The translations under genes were made by a program, and so were the position numbers. Positions 7,045 to 16,331 of a stretch of 64,000 nt of DNA are shown here, one piece after another. Position 1 is the stretch's first letter, and each line of letters opens with the position of its first letter. The notes beneath the pieces are model-generated. The model was not told where the DNA came from and ran no database searches. It worked only from the letters and a program-made list of their open reading frames with translations. This stretch comes from Luteimonas sp. MC1572 (GTDB taxonomy: Bacteria; Pseudomonadota; Gammaproteobacteria; Xanthomonadales; Xanthomonadaceae): positions 1,178,001 through 1,242,000 of the forward strand of contig NZ_CP067112.1 of assembly GCF_016615815.1 (NCBI RefSeq). The letters are read 5' to 3'.

Positions 7045-9327
7045 ATGTCGCAGGTCGTTCCCCAGCCCATCCCCGCGCGCATGCGCGGCCTCAACCGTGC
7101 CGAGATCTGCGACGTCAACTTCAGCGAGTTCGTGCGCGGCTGGAACGGCCACGTCGACGCGCGCCCGGCCGCCGACGAGGCGATCCTCGACGGCAGCGCG
7201 CTGGATGCGCGCGGCTTCCGCGAGCTGTTCGAGTCGCAGCTGATCAGCCGCCACCTGGATCTCATGGCGCGCGTGCTGCGCGTGCAAGACAAGGTCTTCT
7301 ACACGATCGGTTCCAGCGGCCACGAGGGCAATGCGATGGTCGCGCGGCTGACGCGGCACACCGATCCCGCGTTCCTGCACTACCGCTCCGGCGGCTTCAT
7401 GGCCGAGCGCTTCCGCAAGCTGCCGGGCATGGACCCGGTGATGGACTCGGCGCTGTCGTTCGCCGCCAGCAAGGACGACCCGGCGAGCGGCGGCCGGCAC
7501 AAGGTCTGGGGCAGCAAGGCGCTCTGGGTGCTGCCGCAGACGTCCACGATTGCTTCGCACCTGCCCAAGGCGTTCGGCACCGCGGTCGCGATCGAGCAGG
7601 GCCGGCGCATCGGCCATGCGCTGCCGATCCCGGACGACAGCATCGCCATCTGCTCGTTCGGCGATGCGTCCAGCAACCACGCCACCGCGCAGACCGCGTT
7701 CAACGCCGCGGCGTGGACGGCCTACCAGAAGCTGCCCGCGCCGGTGCTGTTCGTGTGCGAGGACAACGGCATCGGCATTTCGGTGAAGACGCCGGACGGC
7801 TGGGTGGCGCGCAACTTCGCGCAGCGCCCGGACCTGGATTACTTCGCCGCCGACGGCCTTGACCTGGCCGCCGGCTATGGCGACGTGCAGCGCGCGGTCG
7901 AACACTGCCGGCGCACGCGCCGCCCGACCTTCCTGCACCTGCGCACCACCCGGATCATGGGCCACGCCGGCACCGACTTCGAGATCGAATGGCGGCCGCT
8001 GGAGGAGCTGTGCGCGGTGGAAGCGAGCGATCCGCTGCTGCGTTCTGCGGCGATCGCGCTCGAGTCGGGGCTGATGTCGAAGGACGAGGTGCTGGCGCTG
8101 TACGAGGCCACGCGCGCCAGGTGCTTCGCCGCCGCAGAGGATGCCGACCGTCGCCCGCGCCTCGACTCGCTCGAAGACGTGATGGCGCCGCTCGCGCCGT
8201 ACACGCCGGCGGCGGTGCAGGCCGAAGCCACGCGCGCCGACTTCGACGCGCGCCGGCTGGAGGTGTTCGGCGGCGAGGCCAAGCTGCCGGAAAACCAGCC
8301 GCCGAAGCACCTCGCCATCCAGATCAACCAGGCGCTGCACGACCTGTTCTGCAAGTATCCCGAGACGCTGCTGTTCGGCGAGGACGTGGCGCAGAAGGGC
8401 GGCGTGTACACCGTCACCAAGGGCCTGCAGAAGGCGTTCGGCGCGCGACGCGTGTTCAACACCCTGCTCGACGAGACGGTGATCCTCGGCCTGGCGCAGG
8501 GCTACGCCAACATGGGGCTGTTGCCGCTGCCCGAGATCCAGTACCTGGCGTATTTCCACAACGCCTGCGACCAGATCCGCGGCGAGGCGGCCAGCCTGCA
8601 GTTCTTCTCCAACGGCCAGTACCGCAACCCGATGGTGGTGCGCATCGCATCGCTGGGCTACCAGCGCGGCTTCGGCGGGCACTTCCACAACGACAACTCG
8701 ATCACCGCGCTGCGCGACATCCCCGGCCTGGTGGTCGGCTGCCCGAGCCGCGGCGACGATGCCGCGACCATGCTGCGCACACTGGCCGCGCTGGCCAAGG
8801 TCGACGGCCGCGTGTGTGCGCTGCTCGAGCCGATCGCGCTGTACATGGCCAAGGACCTGCACGCGCCCGGCGACGGCGGCTGGCTGACCAGCTACCCGCC
8901 ACCCGGCGAGGCGATGACGCTCGGCGAAGGCCGGGTGTACGGCGAAGGCCACGATGACCTGGTGATCTTCACCTTCGGCAACGGCGTGCCGATGAGCCTG
9001 CGCGCCGCGCGCACGATCGAGGAAACGCACGGCTGGAAGGTGCGCGTGGTCGACCTGCGCTGGCTGGTACCGCTCAACGACGGCTTCATCCGCGAGCAGG
9101 CCGCAAGCGCGAAGCGCATCCTCGTGGTCGACGAAGGCCGGCGCAGCGCCGGCGTGGGCGAGGGCATCATCACCGCCGTGGTCGAGGGCGGATTCGGCGC
9201 GCGGCCGCTGCAGCGCGTGGTCGGTGCCGACACATTCACGCCGCTCGCCGGTGCGGCGTTCCTGGTGATTCCGTCGGACGCCGAGATCGTGGCGGCTGCC
9301 GATCGACTGGCTGTGGTCGCGCCGTAA
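7045..9327 (+). CDS. fused alpha-beta E1 component of a 2-oxoacid (branched-chain-type) dehydrogenase
   Basis: This 760-residue protein joins an E1-alpha-like and an E1-beta-like half. The N-terminal half contains the TPP motif from GDASSNHATAQ to CEDNGIGISV, about residues 211-250. The C-terminal half begins near residue 415 and holds LLFGEDVAQKGGVYTVTKGL, GLAQGYANMGLLPLPEIQY and a transketolase C-terminal domain ending HGWKVRVVDLRWLVPLNDGF. It resembles 2-oxoisovalerate dehydrogenase E1. No E2 or E3 gene is adjacent, so the partner complex and the true substrate are uncertain. Confidence 0.8.
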   Translation: MSQVVPQPIPARMRGLNRAEICDVNFSEFVRGWNGHVDARPAADEAILDGSALDARGFRELFESQLISRHLDLMARVLRVQDKVFYTIGSSGHEGNAMVARLTRHTDPAFLHYRSGGFMAERFRKLPGMDPVMDSALSFAASKDDPASGGRHKVWGSKALWVLPQTSTIASHLPKAFGTAVAIEQGRRIGHALPIPDDSIAICSFGDASSNHATAQTAFNAAAWTAYQKLPAPVLFVCEDNGIGISVKTPDGWVARNFAQRPDLDYFAADGLDLAAGYGDVQRAVEHCRRTRRPTFLHLRTTRIMGHAGTDFEIEWRPLEELCAVEASDPLLRSAAIALESGLMSKDEVLALYEATRARCFAAAEDADRRPRLDSLEDVMAPLAPYTPAAVQAEATRADFDARRLEVFGGEAKLPENQPPKHLAIQINQALHDLFCKYPETLLFGEDVAQKGGVYTVTKGLQKAFGARRVFNTLLDETVILGLAQGYANMGLLPLPEIQYLAYFHNACDQIRGEAASLQFFSNGQYRNPMVVRIASLGYQRGFGGHFHNDNSITALRDIPGLVVGCPSRGDDAATMLRTLAALAKVDGRVCALLEPIALYMAKDLHAPGDGGWLTSYPPPGEAMTLGEGRVYGEGHDDLVIFTFGNGVPMSLRAARTIEETHGWKVRVVDLRWLVPLNDGFIREQAASAKRILVVDEGRRSAGVGEGIITAVVEGGFGARPLQRVVGADTFTPLAGAAFLVIPSDAEIVAAADRLAVVAP

Positions 9328-9348
9328 CGCGTCCGCACGCGGCGCGCG

Positions 9349-10995
9349 CTAGGCCTGCGCGCGCAGCAGTGTCGCGAGCTGCGCTGCGCCCATGGGCCGC
9401 GCAATGCCGAAACCCTGGCCGATGTCGCAGCCCGCGGCGGCCAGCCAGTCGCGGGTGGCGTCGTCCTCGATGCCCTCGGCGGCCACTGTGGCGCCCAGTT
9501 CGTGCGCAAGGCCGATGATCGCGGTCACGATGGCCTGGTCCGAGCGCGAGTCGAGCAGCGAGGTCACGAACGAGCGGTCGATCTTGAGCTCGTCGGGGGC
9601 GAGGCGGCGCAGGTTGACCAGGGAGGAATGGCCGGCGCCGAAGTCGTCCACGGAAATGCGGATGCCATGCGCACGCAGCCGCGGCACCGCCTCGGCGACC
9701 AGTCCGGGCTCGCGCATGACGTCGGTCTCGGTGATCTCCAGCATCAGCCCCGGGCCGTCCTGGCCGTGCCGGGCGATGATGGCATCGACCAGCCGCGGGT
9801 CGGCCAGGTCGTTGGCCGAGATGTTCACCGAGACGTGCAGCGGCGGGTCTGCAGCGGGCCATTGTTGGCGCTGCCGCAGGCCGCAGCGCACCAGGTGCAG
9901 GCTCATGGCGCCGATCACGCGTGCCTGTTCGGCGATGGGCACGAACTCTTCCGGCGACATCGGGCCACGCTGCGGATGGTCCCAGCGCACCAGCAGCTCG
10001 GCGCCCAGCCAGCGGCCACTGCGCAGGTCCAGCTTGGGCTGGAACTGGTAACCGAGGCGGTCGTTGTCGATCGCGTCCTGGAGTTCGGCGAGCAAGGCCG
10101 CATGCTGGCCGGCGTACTGCACCACGGGGCTGTCCCGTCGGCGCCTGCGCCACGCCAGCGTGCTTCCGCCGATCACCAGCAGCGCCGCCACGCCGCCCGT
10201 GATCGCCGGCCAGGGCAGGGCCTTGCGTGCGCTCAGGTTGCCGATCCATTCCACGTACAGGTCGTTCTGCGTTCCGCTGGCGCGCAGGCGTTCGAGCGAG
10301 GCATCGATCCGCGCCACCAGGTCGGCGCGGCCGTGGCGCGCCGCGAACACATAGCGGCGTTCCAGCAGCGGCGGACTCAGTGCCACCATGTCGCGCAGGT
10401 CGTGCTGGTGGATGGCGTAGTAGCCGATGCCGGTGGGCGCGAGGGCATAGTCGGCGTCGCCGCGGGCCACCGCCGCCAGCGTGTCCGCCTCGTTGTCGAG
10501 TTCCACCAGCACCACGCCCGGACCGGCCTGCGCGCGCAGCGCTTCCCAGGCAAGGCCCGCATGCTGCACCGCCACGCGCACGTCGGCGAGTTCGTCGAGT
10601 GAATCCAGCACCGCCCGCGAGCGCGGGCCGAACAGGGCATGGTGGCGGATCAGGATCGGCTCGGTGAACAGGAAGCGCTGCTCGCGCTCGGCCGACCAGA
10701 ACATCGGCACGATATCGACCTCGTCGCGGGCGAGGCGCTCCAGGGCGTCGTCCCATGCGCCCAGCTCGAAGCGCGGCTCCATGCCCAGGTCACGCGCGAC
10801 CTCGCGCGCCAGCGCCACGTCGAAGCCGTCGGCCTGGCCGTCCTCGTCAAGGAAGTGGTACGGCGGATAATCGGCATCGCCGCCAATGCGCAGCGTTTCC
10901 GCCTCCCTGGCGCCTGCGAAGGCCGGGGCGAGCAGGGCGATGGCTGCAAGCAGCCAACCGGCCCCCCGCGCAACGGCCCTGCCGCGGCCGGTCAT
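9349..10995 (-). CDS. periplasmic-sensor c-di-GMP phosphodiesterase (SBP_bac_3 + EAL)
   Basis: Start chosen at the ATG at 10995, preceded by GGGGTGG; an ATG 30 bp upstream is also open. The 548-residue protein has a signal peptide (WLLAAIALLAPAFAGA) and a solute-binding-protein domain (LRIGGDADYPPYHFLDEDG, WSAEREQRFLFTEPIL). A membrane helix (AITGGVAALLVIGGSTLAW) and a C-terminal EAL domain follow. The EAL motif reads ELL, but the metal-binding Glu is kept, as are NISANDL, EITETDV, VDDFGAGHSSL, ELKIDRSFV and AAEGIED. I expect it to hydrolyse c-di-GMP in response to a periplasmic amino-acid-like ligand. There is no GGDEF domain. It converges with the E1 gene. Confidence 0.87.
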   Translation of the reverse strand: MTGRGRAVARGAGWLLAAIALLAPAFAGAREAETLRIGGDADYPPYHFLDEDGQADGFDVALAREVARDLGMEPRFELGAWDDALERLARDEVDIVPMFWSAEREQRFLFTEPILIRHHALFGPRSRAVLDSLDELADVRVAVQHAGLAWEALRAQAGPGVVLVELDNEADTLAAVARGDADYALAPTGIGYYAIHQHDLRDMVALSPPLLERRYVFAARHGRADLVARIDASLERLRASGTQNDLYVEWIGNLSARKALPWPAITGGVAALLVIGGSTLAWRRRRRDSPVVQYAGQHAALLAELQDAIDNDRLGYQFQPKLDLRSGRWLGAELLVRWDHPQRGPMSPEEFVPIAEQARVIGAMSLHLVRCGLRQRQQWPAADPPLHVSVNISANDLADPRLVDAIIARHGQDGPGLMLEITETDVMREPGLVAEAVPRLRAHGIRISVDDFGAGHSSLVNLRRLAPDELKIDRSFVTSLLDSRSDQAIVTAIIGLAHELGATVAAEGIEDDATRDWLAAAGCDIGQGFGIARPMGAAQLATLLRAQA

Positions 10996-11076
10996 CGCCA
11001 CCCCAAGGCTTCCATTGCGCGGCATCCGGTTTGACCGTGCGCCATGTGTAGCACAGCCGGGTGCGTCGTCGACGCG

Positions 11077-11094
11077 CCCCGGCTGTTGCCGGGG
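11077..11094 (-). terminator. hairpin directly after the OmpA-type lipoprotein stop
   Basis: A 7-bp perfect stem CCCCGGC with its complement and a 4-nt loop abuts the stop codon of the minus-strand OmpA-family gene. No T-run follows in the direction of transcription. Confidence 0.35.
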
Positions 11095-11580
11095 TTACGG
11101 CATCACCACCTTGATGTCCACGCGGCGGTTGGGCGCCAGGCAGGTGATCAGCGCCTGGCCCTTCTCGCCCACGCACGCGGCCACCGGCTCCACGCTGCCG
11201 CGCCCGACTGCGGTGATCCTGTCGGCGGGCACGCCCGCCGCGGCGAGGTAATCGCGCACCGCGGCCGCGCGCTTGCGCGACAGTTCCACGTTGCCCGCGG
11301 CAGTGCCGATGCGGTCGCTGTGGCCGATGACATGCACCACCTCCACAGCCGGCAGCGCGCGCACGCGCGCGGCGAGCAGGTCGAGCTCGGCGCGCCCTGC
11401 GGGGCTGATGTTGTCGATGCCGGACTTGCCGAATTCGAACAGCGCGTCCCCCGACAGCGTCTGGTCGAAGCTCGCCGGGGCCGGCTCGGGCGCGGGGTCG
11501 GGCGGTGGCGGGCTGGATGCACAGGCGGCCAGCAGGCAGGTGGCAAGCAACGCTGCCACGCGTGCGATCGAACGGGTCAT
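11095..11580 (-). CDS. OmpA-family peptidoglycan-binding lipoprotein
   Basis: Start is the ATG at 11580, preceded by AAGGGGAAA; the longer open frame upstream has no signal peptide at its head. The 161-residue product has a signal peptide ending LLAAC (lipidated Cys20) and a Pro-rich linker (SSPPPPDPAPEPAPA). It then has an OmpA-like domain: ALFEFGKSGIDN, VVHVIGHSDRIGTAAGNVELSRKRA and NRRVDIKV. The NxxLSxxRAxxV and HxDxxG motifs are those that bind meso-diaminopimelate. It should tether the outer membrane to peptidoglycan, like Pal or YiaD. Confidence 0.88.
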   Translation of the reverse strand: MTRSIARVAALLATCLLAACASSPPPPDPAPEPAPASFDQTLSGDALFEFGKSGIDNISPAGRAELDLLAARVRALPAVEVVHVIGHSDRIGTAAGNVELSRKRAAAVRDYLAAAGVPADRITAVGRGSVEPVAACVGEKGQALITCLAPNRRVDIKVVMP

Positions 11581-11704
11581 GCATTTCCCCTTTGCGTGAT
11601 TGTCCCGGGCCGGCCGGACGGCCGCCCGCACCGTGGATTCCCCCGGGGCCGAGGATAGCGTCAGGATGTAACCGCGATGCGACGCGCTTCGCGGTTCGGG
11701 ATCG

Positions 11705-12598
11705 TCAGCGCGAAAGGCCGTCGTGCAGTGGCAGCACGGCCAGCGACTGGCCGTCGGCCTCGAGCGTGGCGGAGTCGTCGCGCTCCAGCGGGAGTACCGC
11801 CAGGGCGAGCGCAGCAGCGGGAAGTCCGGTGCCGGCCGCGTCGCCGCTGCATGCCACCGTGCCCAGTGCCTTGCCGTCGGCCAGCACCTCGCTGCCCGCC
11901 GCGGGCGCAAGCGGCGCGCCGAACAGCACCAACCCACGCTTCGCCTTGCCCAGGAAGTGCGTGCGCGCCACGATTTCCTGGCCGGGATAGCAGCCCTTTT
12001 TCACGCTGTAGGCCTTCAGCCGGTCCAGCGACAGCTGTTGCGGCGTCCACTGTTCCGTCTGCGACGGCGGCAGCCGCGGCCAGCCGTGGGCGAGGTCGAA
12101 GGCGTGCCAGCGTGCCTGCGCCGCCGGGTCGGGTTCGACGGCGACGTTCGAGACGCGCAGGCAGCGGGGCAGGGTGCCATCACCCAGGTCGAGTTCAATG
12201 CCGCCGACCGCGTCGCCCGAGAGCGTCGCGTCGCGGGCCGCCGCCGGTGCCGCGAACGCCCCGGCCGCGAACAGGTCAGGGCGCGCCTCGACCTTGACCT
12301 TGCTGCGGAACACCAGGCCGCGCAGGCGTGCCGCCAGGGATTCGGTATCGCCGTCCGGTACCAGCAGCCAGGCGCTCTCGGCGCCCAGCCGCAGCACCGC
12401 GAACAGCGCGATCACCCGCCCCTTGGGCGTCAGCCAGCCGCTCCACTGCCAGCCGTGGTCGGCCAGCGCGGCCACGTCGCTCATGCACTGCGCCTGCGCG
12501 AACGCCAGCGCATCGCGGCCTTCGAGGGTGATGACGCCGTGGTCGGGAAGTGCGAAGAAACCCGTCCGCGGAACGTCCGGCTTGTCCAACATGGCCAT
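11705..12598 (-). CDS. ygfZ: folate-binding, tRNA-modifying GTPase-like protein YgfZ
   Basis: The protein has the GcvT-like aminomethyltransferase fold and the family signature KKGCYPGQEIVART (KGCYxGQE), whose Cys is essential in E. coli YgfZ. The N-terminal region DALAFAQAQCMSDV is also typical. YgfZ uses folate and supports Fe-S cluster and MiaB-type functions. Start is uncertain: ATGs lie at 12637, 12598 and 12592; 12598 gives MAMLDKPDVPRTGFF. It is divergent from the SDHAF4-like gene, with start regions overlapping. Closeness to the Fe-S enzyme succinate dehydrogenase fits its role. Confidence 0.85.
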   Translation of the reverse strand: MAMLDKPDVPRTGFFALPDHGVITLEGRDALAFAQAQCMSDVAALADHGWQWSGWLTPKGRVIALFAVLRLGAESAWLLVPDGDTESLAARLRGLVFRSKVKVEARPDLFAAGAFAAPAAARDATLSGDAVGGIELDLGDGTLPRCLRVSNVAVEPDPAAQARWHAFDLAHGWPRLPPSQTEQWTPQQLSLDRLKAYSVKKGCYPGQEIVARTHFLGKAKRGLVLFGAPLAPAAGSEVLADGKALGTVACSGDAAGTGLPAAALALAVLPLERDDSATLEADGQSLAVLPLHDGLSR

Positions 12599-12617
12599 GG
12601 GAACTAGACTTTCACTC

Positions 12618-12785
12618 GTGCCTGACCCCGCAATCATAGGCGAAACGCCGCCCCCAGCCGTCCCCGCACCTTCCGCGGACGCGGTGGCAACGCCGCCGCC
12701 CGCGCCGGAGTACGGGGGCCGCGACGGCCCCGATCCGACCCGCTACGGGGACTGGGAAAAGAACGGACGCTGCATCGACTTCTGA
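12618..12785 (+). CDS. DUF1674 / SDHAF4-like succinate dehydrogenase assembly factor
   Basis: A 55-residue protein with a Pro/Ala-rich N-terminus and the conserved C-terminal block GGRDGPDPTRYGDWEKNGRC followed by IDF. That block defines DUF1674, the family of mitochondrial SDHAF4. Those proteins bind flavinylated SdhA and guide SdhAB assembly. It lies about 85 bp upstream of sdhC, which supports the role. The start is uncertain: GTG 12618 is used here, with ATG 12597 and 12591 in the same frame. TTGTCC, a 17-bp gap and TAGACT lie just upstream of 12618, so a leaderless message is possible. Confidence 0.8.
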   Translation: MPDPAIIGETPPPAVPAPSADAVATPPPAPEYGGRDGPDPTRYGDWEKNGRCIDF

Positions 12786-12869
12786 TGCGTTCGCCGCCCA
12801 TGGCGGCTTGCCATACCCCCACCAGCCAACGCGGCAGACATCGCCGCCCAGCGAGAGATGCCCGCCGCG

Positions 12870-13259
12870 ATGACCCATCCAAACCGCCCACTGTCGCCGC
12901 ACCTCCAGGTGTACCGCTGGCAGATCACCATGTTGATGTCGATCCTGCATCGCGCCACGGGCATCGCGCTGGTGGTCGGCGCGTTCGGCCTGGCCTGGTG
13001 GCTGCTTGCCGTTGCCGCCGGCGGAGACGCCTACGCCTCGGCCAGCGCCTGCCTGGCGTCGCCCCTCGGCCGCATCGCGCTGTTCGGCTTCTCGCTGGCG
13101 CTGATGTACCACCTGCTCAACGGCGTCCGCCACATGCTGTGGGATGCCGGGTGGGGCTTCGAGCTGCCGGAGGTGTACCGCTCCGGTTACACCGTGTTCG
13201 TGTTGACCGTGGTGCTGACCGCGGCCATCTGGTTCTTCGCGCTGGGAGGTGCGGCATGA
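12870..13259 (+). CDS. sdhC: succinate dehydrogenase cytochrome b556 subunit
   Basis: A 129-residue membrane anchor with three helices. The start MTHPNRPLSPHLQVYRWQIT matches the family N-terminus (RPLSPHLxxY). The upstream in-frame ATG at 12858 directly abuts GAGAG and is less likely. LHRATGIAL (quinone site Ser/Arg region) and MYHLLNGVRHMLWD (haem b His) are present. With SdhD it anchors SdhAB in the inner membrane and delivers electrons to ubiquinone. It overlaps sdhD at ATGA. Confidence 0.93.
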   Translation: MTHPNRPLSPHLQVYRWQITMLMSILHRATGIALVVGAFGLAWWLLAVAAGGDAYASASACLASPLGRIALFGFSLALMYHLLNGVRHMLWDAGWGFELPEVYRSGYTVFVLTVVLTAAIWFFALGGAA

Positions 13260-13669
13260 GCGACGTGAAAGCAGGCGCCGCCGCGCGCCGCGACCTGCGC
13301 ACGCCACTGGCGCGCGCCCGTGGACTGGGCTCGGGCAAGACCGGCACCGGCCACTTCTGGTACCAGCGCCTGACCGCCATCGTGCTGGTGCTGCTGGTGC
13401 CGTGGCTGGTCGGCACGCTGGTGTCGCTGGTCGGTGCCGATCTCCCCACCGCCTATTCGGTGCTGTCGCGCCCCTATAACGCGATCCTCATGGCGGCGCT
13501 CGTGGTGGCGCTGTTCTGGCACGCGAAGCTCGGCCTCCAGGTGGTGATCGAGGACTACGTGCACGCCCGCGCGGTCGAACTGACCCTGCTGGTGCTCAAC
13601 TCACTGCTCTGCGCCCTCGGTGCCCTGGCTTCGCTGTACGCGATCGCCCGCATCGCGCTGCTTGCCTGA
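13256..13669 (+). CDS. sdhD: succinate dehydrogenase membrane anchor subunit
   Basis: A 137-residue protein with three membrane helices. Typical blocks are RARGLGSGKTGTGHFWYQRL near the N-terminus and ALFWHAKLGLQVVIEDYVH, with the haem and quinone-site His/Asp-Tyr positions. The ATG at 13256 overlaps the sdhC stop (ATGA), indicating coupled translation, and the stop lies 15 bp upstream of sdhA. Confidence 0.93.
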   Translation: MSDVKAGAAARRDLRTPLARARGLGSGKTGTGHFWYQRLTAIVLVLLVPWLVGTLVSLVGADLPTAYSVLSRPYNAILMAALVVALFWHAKLGLQVVIEDYVHARAVELTLLVLNSLLCALGALASLYAIARIALLA

Positions 13670-13684
13670 CCTGCGAAGCCCAAG

Positions 13685-15475
13685 ATGACCAACGCCTACA
13701 AGATCACCGAACACAAGTACGACATGATCGTGGTGGGGGCCGGCGGTGCCGGCCTGCGCGCCACGTTCGGCCTCGCCCACAAGGGCCTGAAGACCGCCTG
13801 CATCACCAAGGTGTTCCCGACCCGTTCGCACACCGTGGCCGCGCAGGGCGGCATTTCCGCCGCGCTCGGCAACATGGGCGAGGACGACTGGCGCTTCCAC
13901 TTCTACGACACCATCAAGGGCTCCGACTGGCTGGGCGACCAGGACGCCATCCAGTACATGTGCCGCGAGGCCATCCCGGCGATCATCGAGCTCGAGCACC
14001 AGGGCGTGCCGTTCTCGCGCACCGAGGAGGGCAAGATCTACCAGCGCCCCTTCGGCGGCATGACCACGCACTATGGCAAGGGCACCGCGCAGCGCACCTG
14101 CGCCGCCGCCGACCGCACCGGCCACGCCATCCTGCACACGCTGTACCAGCAGTCGCTGGCGCACCAGGCGGAGTTCTTCGTCGAGTACTTCGCGCTCGAT
14201 CTGATCATGGATGCCGACGGCGCCTGCCGCGGCGTGCTGGCCATCGACATGGCCGAAGGCACGCTGCACCTGTTCCGCGCCCAGGGCACGGTGCTGGCCA
14301 CCGGCGGCTACGGCCGCGCGTACTTCTCTGCCACGTCCGCGCACACCTGCACCGGCGACGGTGGTGGCATGGCGTTGCGCGCGGGCCTCGGCCTGCAGGA
14401 CATGGAGTTCGTGCAGTTCCATCCCACCGGCATCTACGGCGCCGGCTGCCTGATCACCGAGGGCGTGCGCGGCGAAGGCGGCATCCTGCGCAACGCCAAC
14501 GGCGAACGCTTCATGGAGCGCTACGCACCGAACGCCAAGGACCTGGCGTCGCGTGACGTCGTGAGCCGCTCGATGACCATCGAGATCCGCGAAGGCCGCG
14601 GCGTGGGCGAGCACAAGGACCACATCCACCTCGACCTGACGCACCTCGACCCGAAGGACATCCACGAGAAACTGCCCGGCATCGCCGAGAGCGCGCGGAT
14701 CTTCGCCGGCGTCGACGTCGAGAAGCAGCCGATCCCGGTCATTCCCACCGTCCACTACAACATGGGCGGCGTGCCGACCAACTACCACGGCGAAGTGGTG
14801 CAGCTGAAGGACGGCAACCCGGACGCGATCGTCCCGGGCCTGTACGCCATCGGCGAGGCCGCCTGCGTGTCGGTGCACGGCGCCAACCGCCTCGGCTCCA
14901 ACTCGCTGCTGGACCTGGTGGTGTTCGGGCGTGCGGTCGCCAACCGCTGCGCCGAGACCATCCGTCCGGGCGGGCCGCACAAGCCGCTGGCGGCCGATGC
15001 CTGCGACCGTTCGCTGGCCAACCTCGACAAGCTGCGCCACGCCAAGGGCGACACGCCCACGGCGGTGATCCGCGACCGCATGCAGCGCACCATGCAGGCC
15101 GACGCCGCGGTGTTCCGCACCGGCGAGACGCTGGCCGAGGGCGTGGCCAAGATCCGCGAGATCAACGATTCGTTCGCCGACGTCAAGGTCAGCGACCGTT
15201 CGCTGGTGTGGAACTCGGACCTGATCGAGACCTTCGAGCTGCAGAACCTGCTGGGCCAGTCGCTGGCGACCATCGTGGCCGCGGAGAACCGCACGGAATC
15301 GCGCGGCGCGCATGCCCGCGAGGATTTCCCGGACCGCAACGACGCCGAGTGGCAGAAGCACTCGCTGACCTGGGTGGACGATGCCGGCAACACGCGCATC
15401 GACTACCGCCCGGTGCACATGTACACCCTCGACGACGAAGTCGAAGTCGTGCCGCCCGTCGCGCGCGTCTACTAG
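13685..15475 (+). CDS. sdhA: succinate dehydrogenase flavoprotein subunit
   Basis: A 596-residue FAD-binding fumarate reductase/succinate dehydrogenase protein. It has the dinucleotide-binding motif [11 protein letters not shown], the covalent-FAD histidine H49 in [12 protein letters not shown], the active-site segment [21 protein letters not shown], and [14 protein letters not shown] with [18 protein letters not shown]. It oxidises succinate to fumarate in the TCA cycle and the respiratory chain. Length matches the family (588-600). It is flanked by the putative assembly factors DUF1674/SDHAF4 and SdhE, both of which act on SdhA flavinylation or assembly. Confidence 0.97.
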   Translation: MTNAYKITEHKYDMIVVGAGGAGLRATFGLAHKGLKTACITKVFPTRSHTVAAQGGISAALGNMGEDDWRFHFYDTIKGSDWLGDQDAIQYMCREAIPAIIELEHQGVPFSRTEEGKIYQRPFGGMTTHYGKGTAQRTCAAADRTGHAILHTLYQQSLAHQAEFFVEYFALDLIMDADGACRGVLAIDMAEGTLHLFRAQGTVLATGGYGRAYFSATSAHTCTGDGGGMALRAGLGLQDMEFVQFHPTGIYGAGCLITEGVRGEGGILRNANGERFMERYAPNAKDLASRDVVSRSMTIEIREGRGVGEHKDHIHLDLTHLDPKDIHEKLPGIAESARIFAGVDVEKQPIPVIPTVHYNMGGVPTNYHGEVVQLKDGNPDAIVPGLYAIGEAACVSVHGANRLGSNSLLDLVVFGRAVANRCAETIRPGGPHKPLAADACDRSLANLDKLRHAKGDTPTAVIRDRMQRTMQADAAVFRTGETLAEGVAKIREINDSFADVKVSDRSLVWNSDLIETFELQNLLGQSLATIVAAENRTESRGAHAREDFPDRNDAEWQKHSLTWVDDAGNTRIDYRPVHMYTLDDEVEVVPPVARVY

Positions 15476-15487
15476 GATCAAAGGCAG

Positions 15488-16279
15488 ATGGCTGAATTTT
15501 CACTCCCGAAGAACTCGACGATCCACAAGGGCAAGCGCTTCGCGGCGCCCGCCGGGGCCTCGCGCGTGCGCGAATTCAAGGTCTACCGCTGGAGCCCCGA
15601 CGACAGCGAGAACCCGCGCACCGACACCTACGAGGTCGACCTCGACAAGTGCGGCCCGATGGTTCTCGACGCGCTGATCAAGATCAAGAACGAGATCGAC
15701 CCCACGCTGACGTTCCGCCGTTCGTGCCGCGAGGGCATCTGCGGTTCGTGCGCGATGAACATCGACGGCACCAACACGCTGGCCTGCACCAAGGCCATCG
15801 AGGACTGCGGCAAGGGCAAGGGCGAGGTGCCGATCTACCCGCTGCCGCACATGGAGGTGGTCAAGGACCTGATCCCCGACATGACGCACTTCTACGCGCA
15901 ATACGCGTCCATCCAGCCGTGGATCCGTACCCAGAGCCTGCCGCCGCCGGACCGCGAGCGCCTGCAGACCAAGGAAGACCGCGCCAAGCTCGACGGGCTG
16001 TACGAGTGCATCCTGTGCGCCTGCTGCAGCACCGCGTGCCCCAGCTACTGGTGGAACGGCGACCGCTACCTCGGCCCGGCGATCCTGCTGCAGGCCTACC
16101 GCTGGATCGTCGACTCGCGCGACGAGGACACCGGCGCGCGCCTCGACGACCTCGAGGATCCGTTCAAGCTCTACCGCTGCCACACCATCATGAACTGCAC
16201 GCGCACCTGCCCGAAGGGACTCAATCCCGCCAAGGCGATCGGCGAGATCAAGCAGTTGATGCTGGCACGCCAGGTCTGA
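15488..16279 (+). CDS. sdhB: succinate dehydrogenase iron-sulfur subunit
   Basis: A 263-residue protein with all three cluster motifs. The [2Fe-2S] ligands are in [20 protein letters not shown] followed by ACTK. The [4Fe-4S] cluster is in [16 protein letters not shown], and the [3Fe-4S] cluster in [17 protein letters not shown]. It carries electrons from SdhA FAD to quinone at SdhCD. It lies 12 bp after sdhA, and a strong GC hairpin follows. Confidence 0.97.
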   Translation: MAEFSLPKNSTIHKGKRFAAPAGASRVREFKVYRWSPDDSENPRTDTYEVDLDKCGPMVLDALIKIKNEIDPTLTFRRSCREGICGSCAMNIDGTNTLACTKAIEDCGKGKGEVPIYPLPHMEVVKDLIPDMTHFYAQYASIQPWIRTQSLPPPDRERLQTKEDRAKLDGLYECILCACCSTACPSYWWNGDRYLGPAILLQAYRWIVDSRDEDTGARLDDLEDPFKLYRCHTIMNCTRTCPKGLNPAKAIGEIKQLMLARQV

Positions 16280-16285
16280 TCCATC

Positions 16286-16309
16286 CCGCGCCGGCACCCG
16301 CCGGCGCGG
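16286..16309 (+). terminator. terminator-like hairpin after sdhB
   Basis: A perfect 10-bp stem CCGCGCCGGC with its complement and an ACCC loop is followed by TCGTTTC, 6 bp after the sdhB stop. It probably ends or attenuates the sdhCDAB transcript before the MAPEG gene. Confidence 0.6.
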
Positions 16310-16331
16310 TCGTTTCGGGGGAACGGAACAC

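Noticed and set aside
6835..9030. 731-codon open frame antisense to the fused E1 gene
   Set aside because: It mirrors the E1 codons, is rich in His/Gln/Arg/Ala typical of a high-GC antisense shadow, has no domain motif, and the sense frame is a clear enzyme.
12793..12807. GCCGCC-CAT-GGCGGC hairpin between the SDHAF4-like gene and sdhC
   Set aside because: Short stem without a T-run in GC-rich DNA; could arise by chance and has no supporting context.
13601..15481. 626-codon minus-strand frame opposite sdhA
   Set aside because: A complementary-strand shadow of a strongly conserved gene; composition is dominated by Val/Arg/Gln/His and no motif is present.
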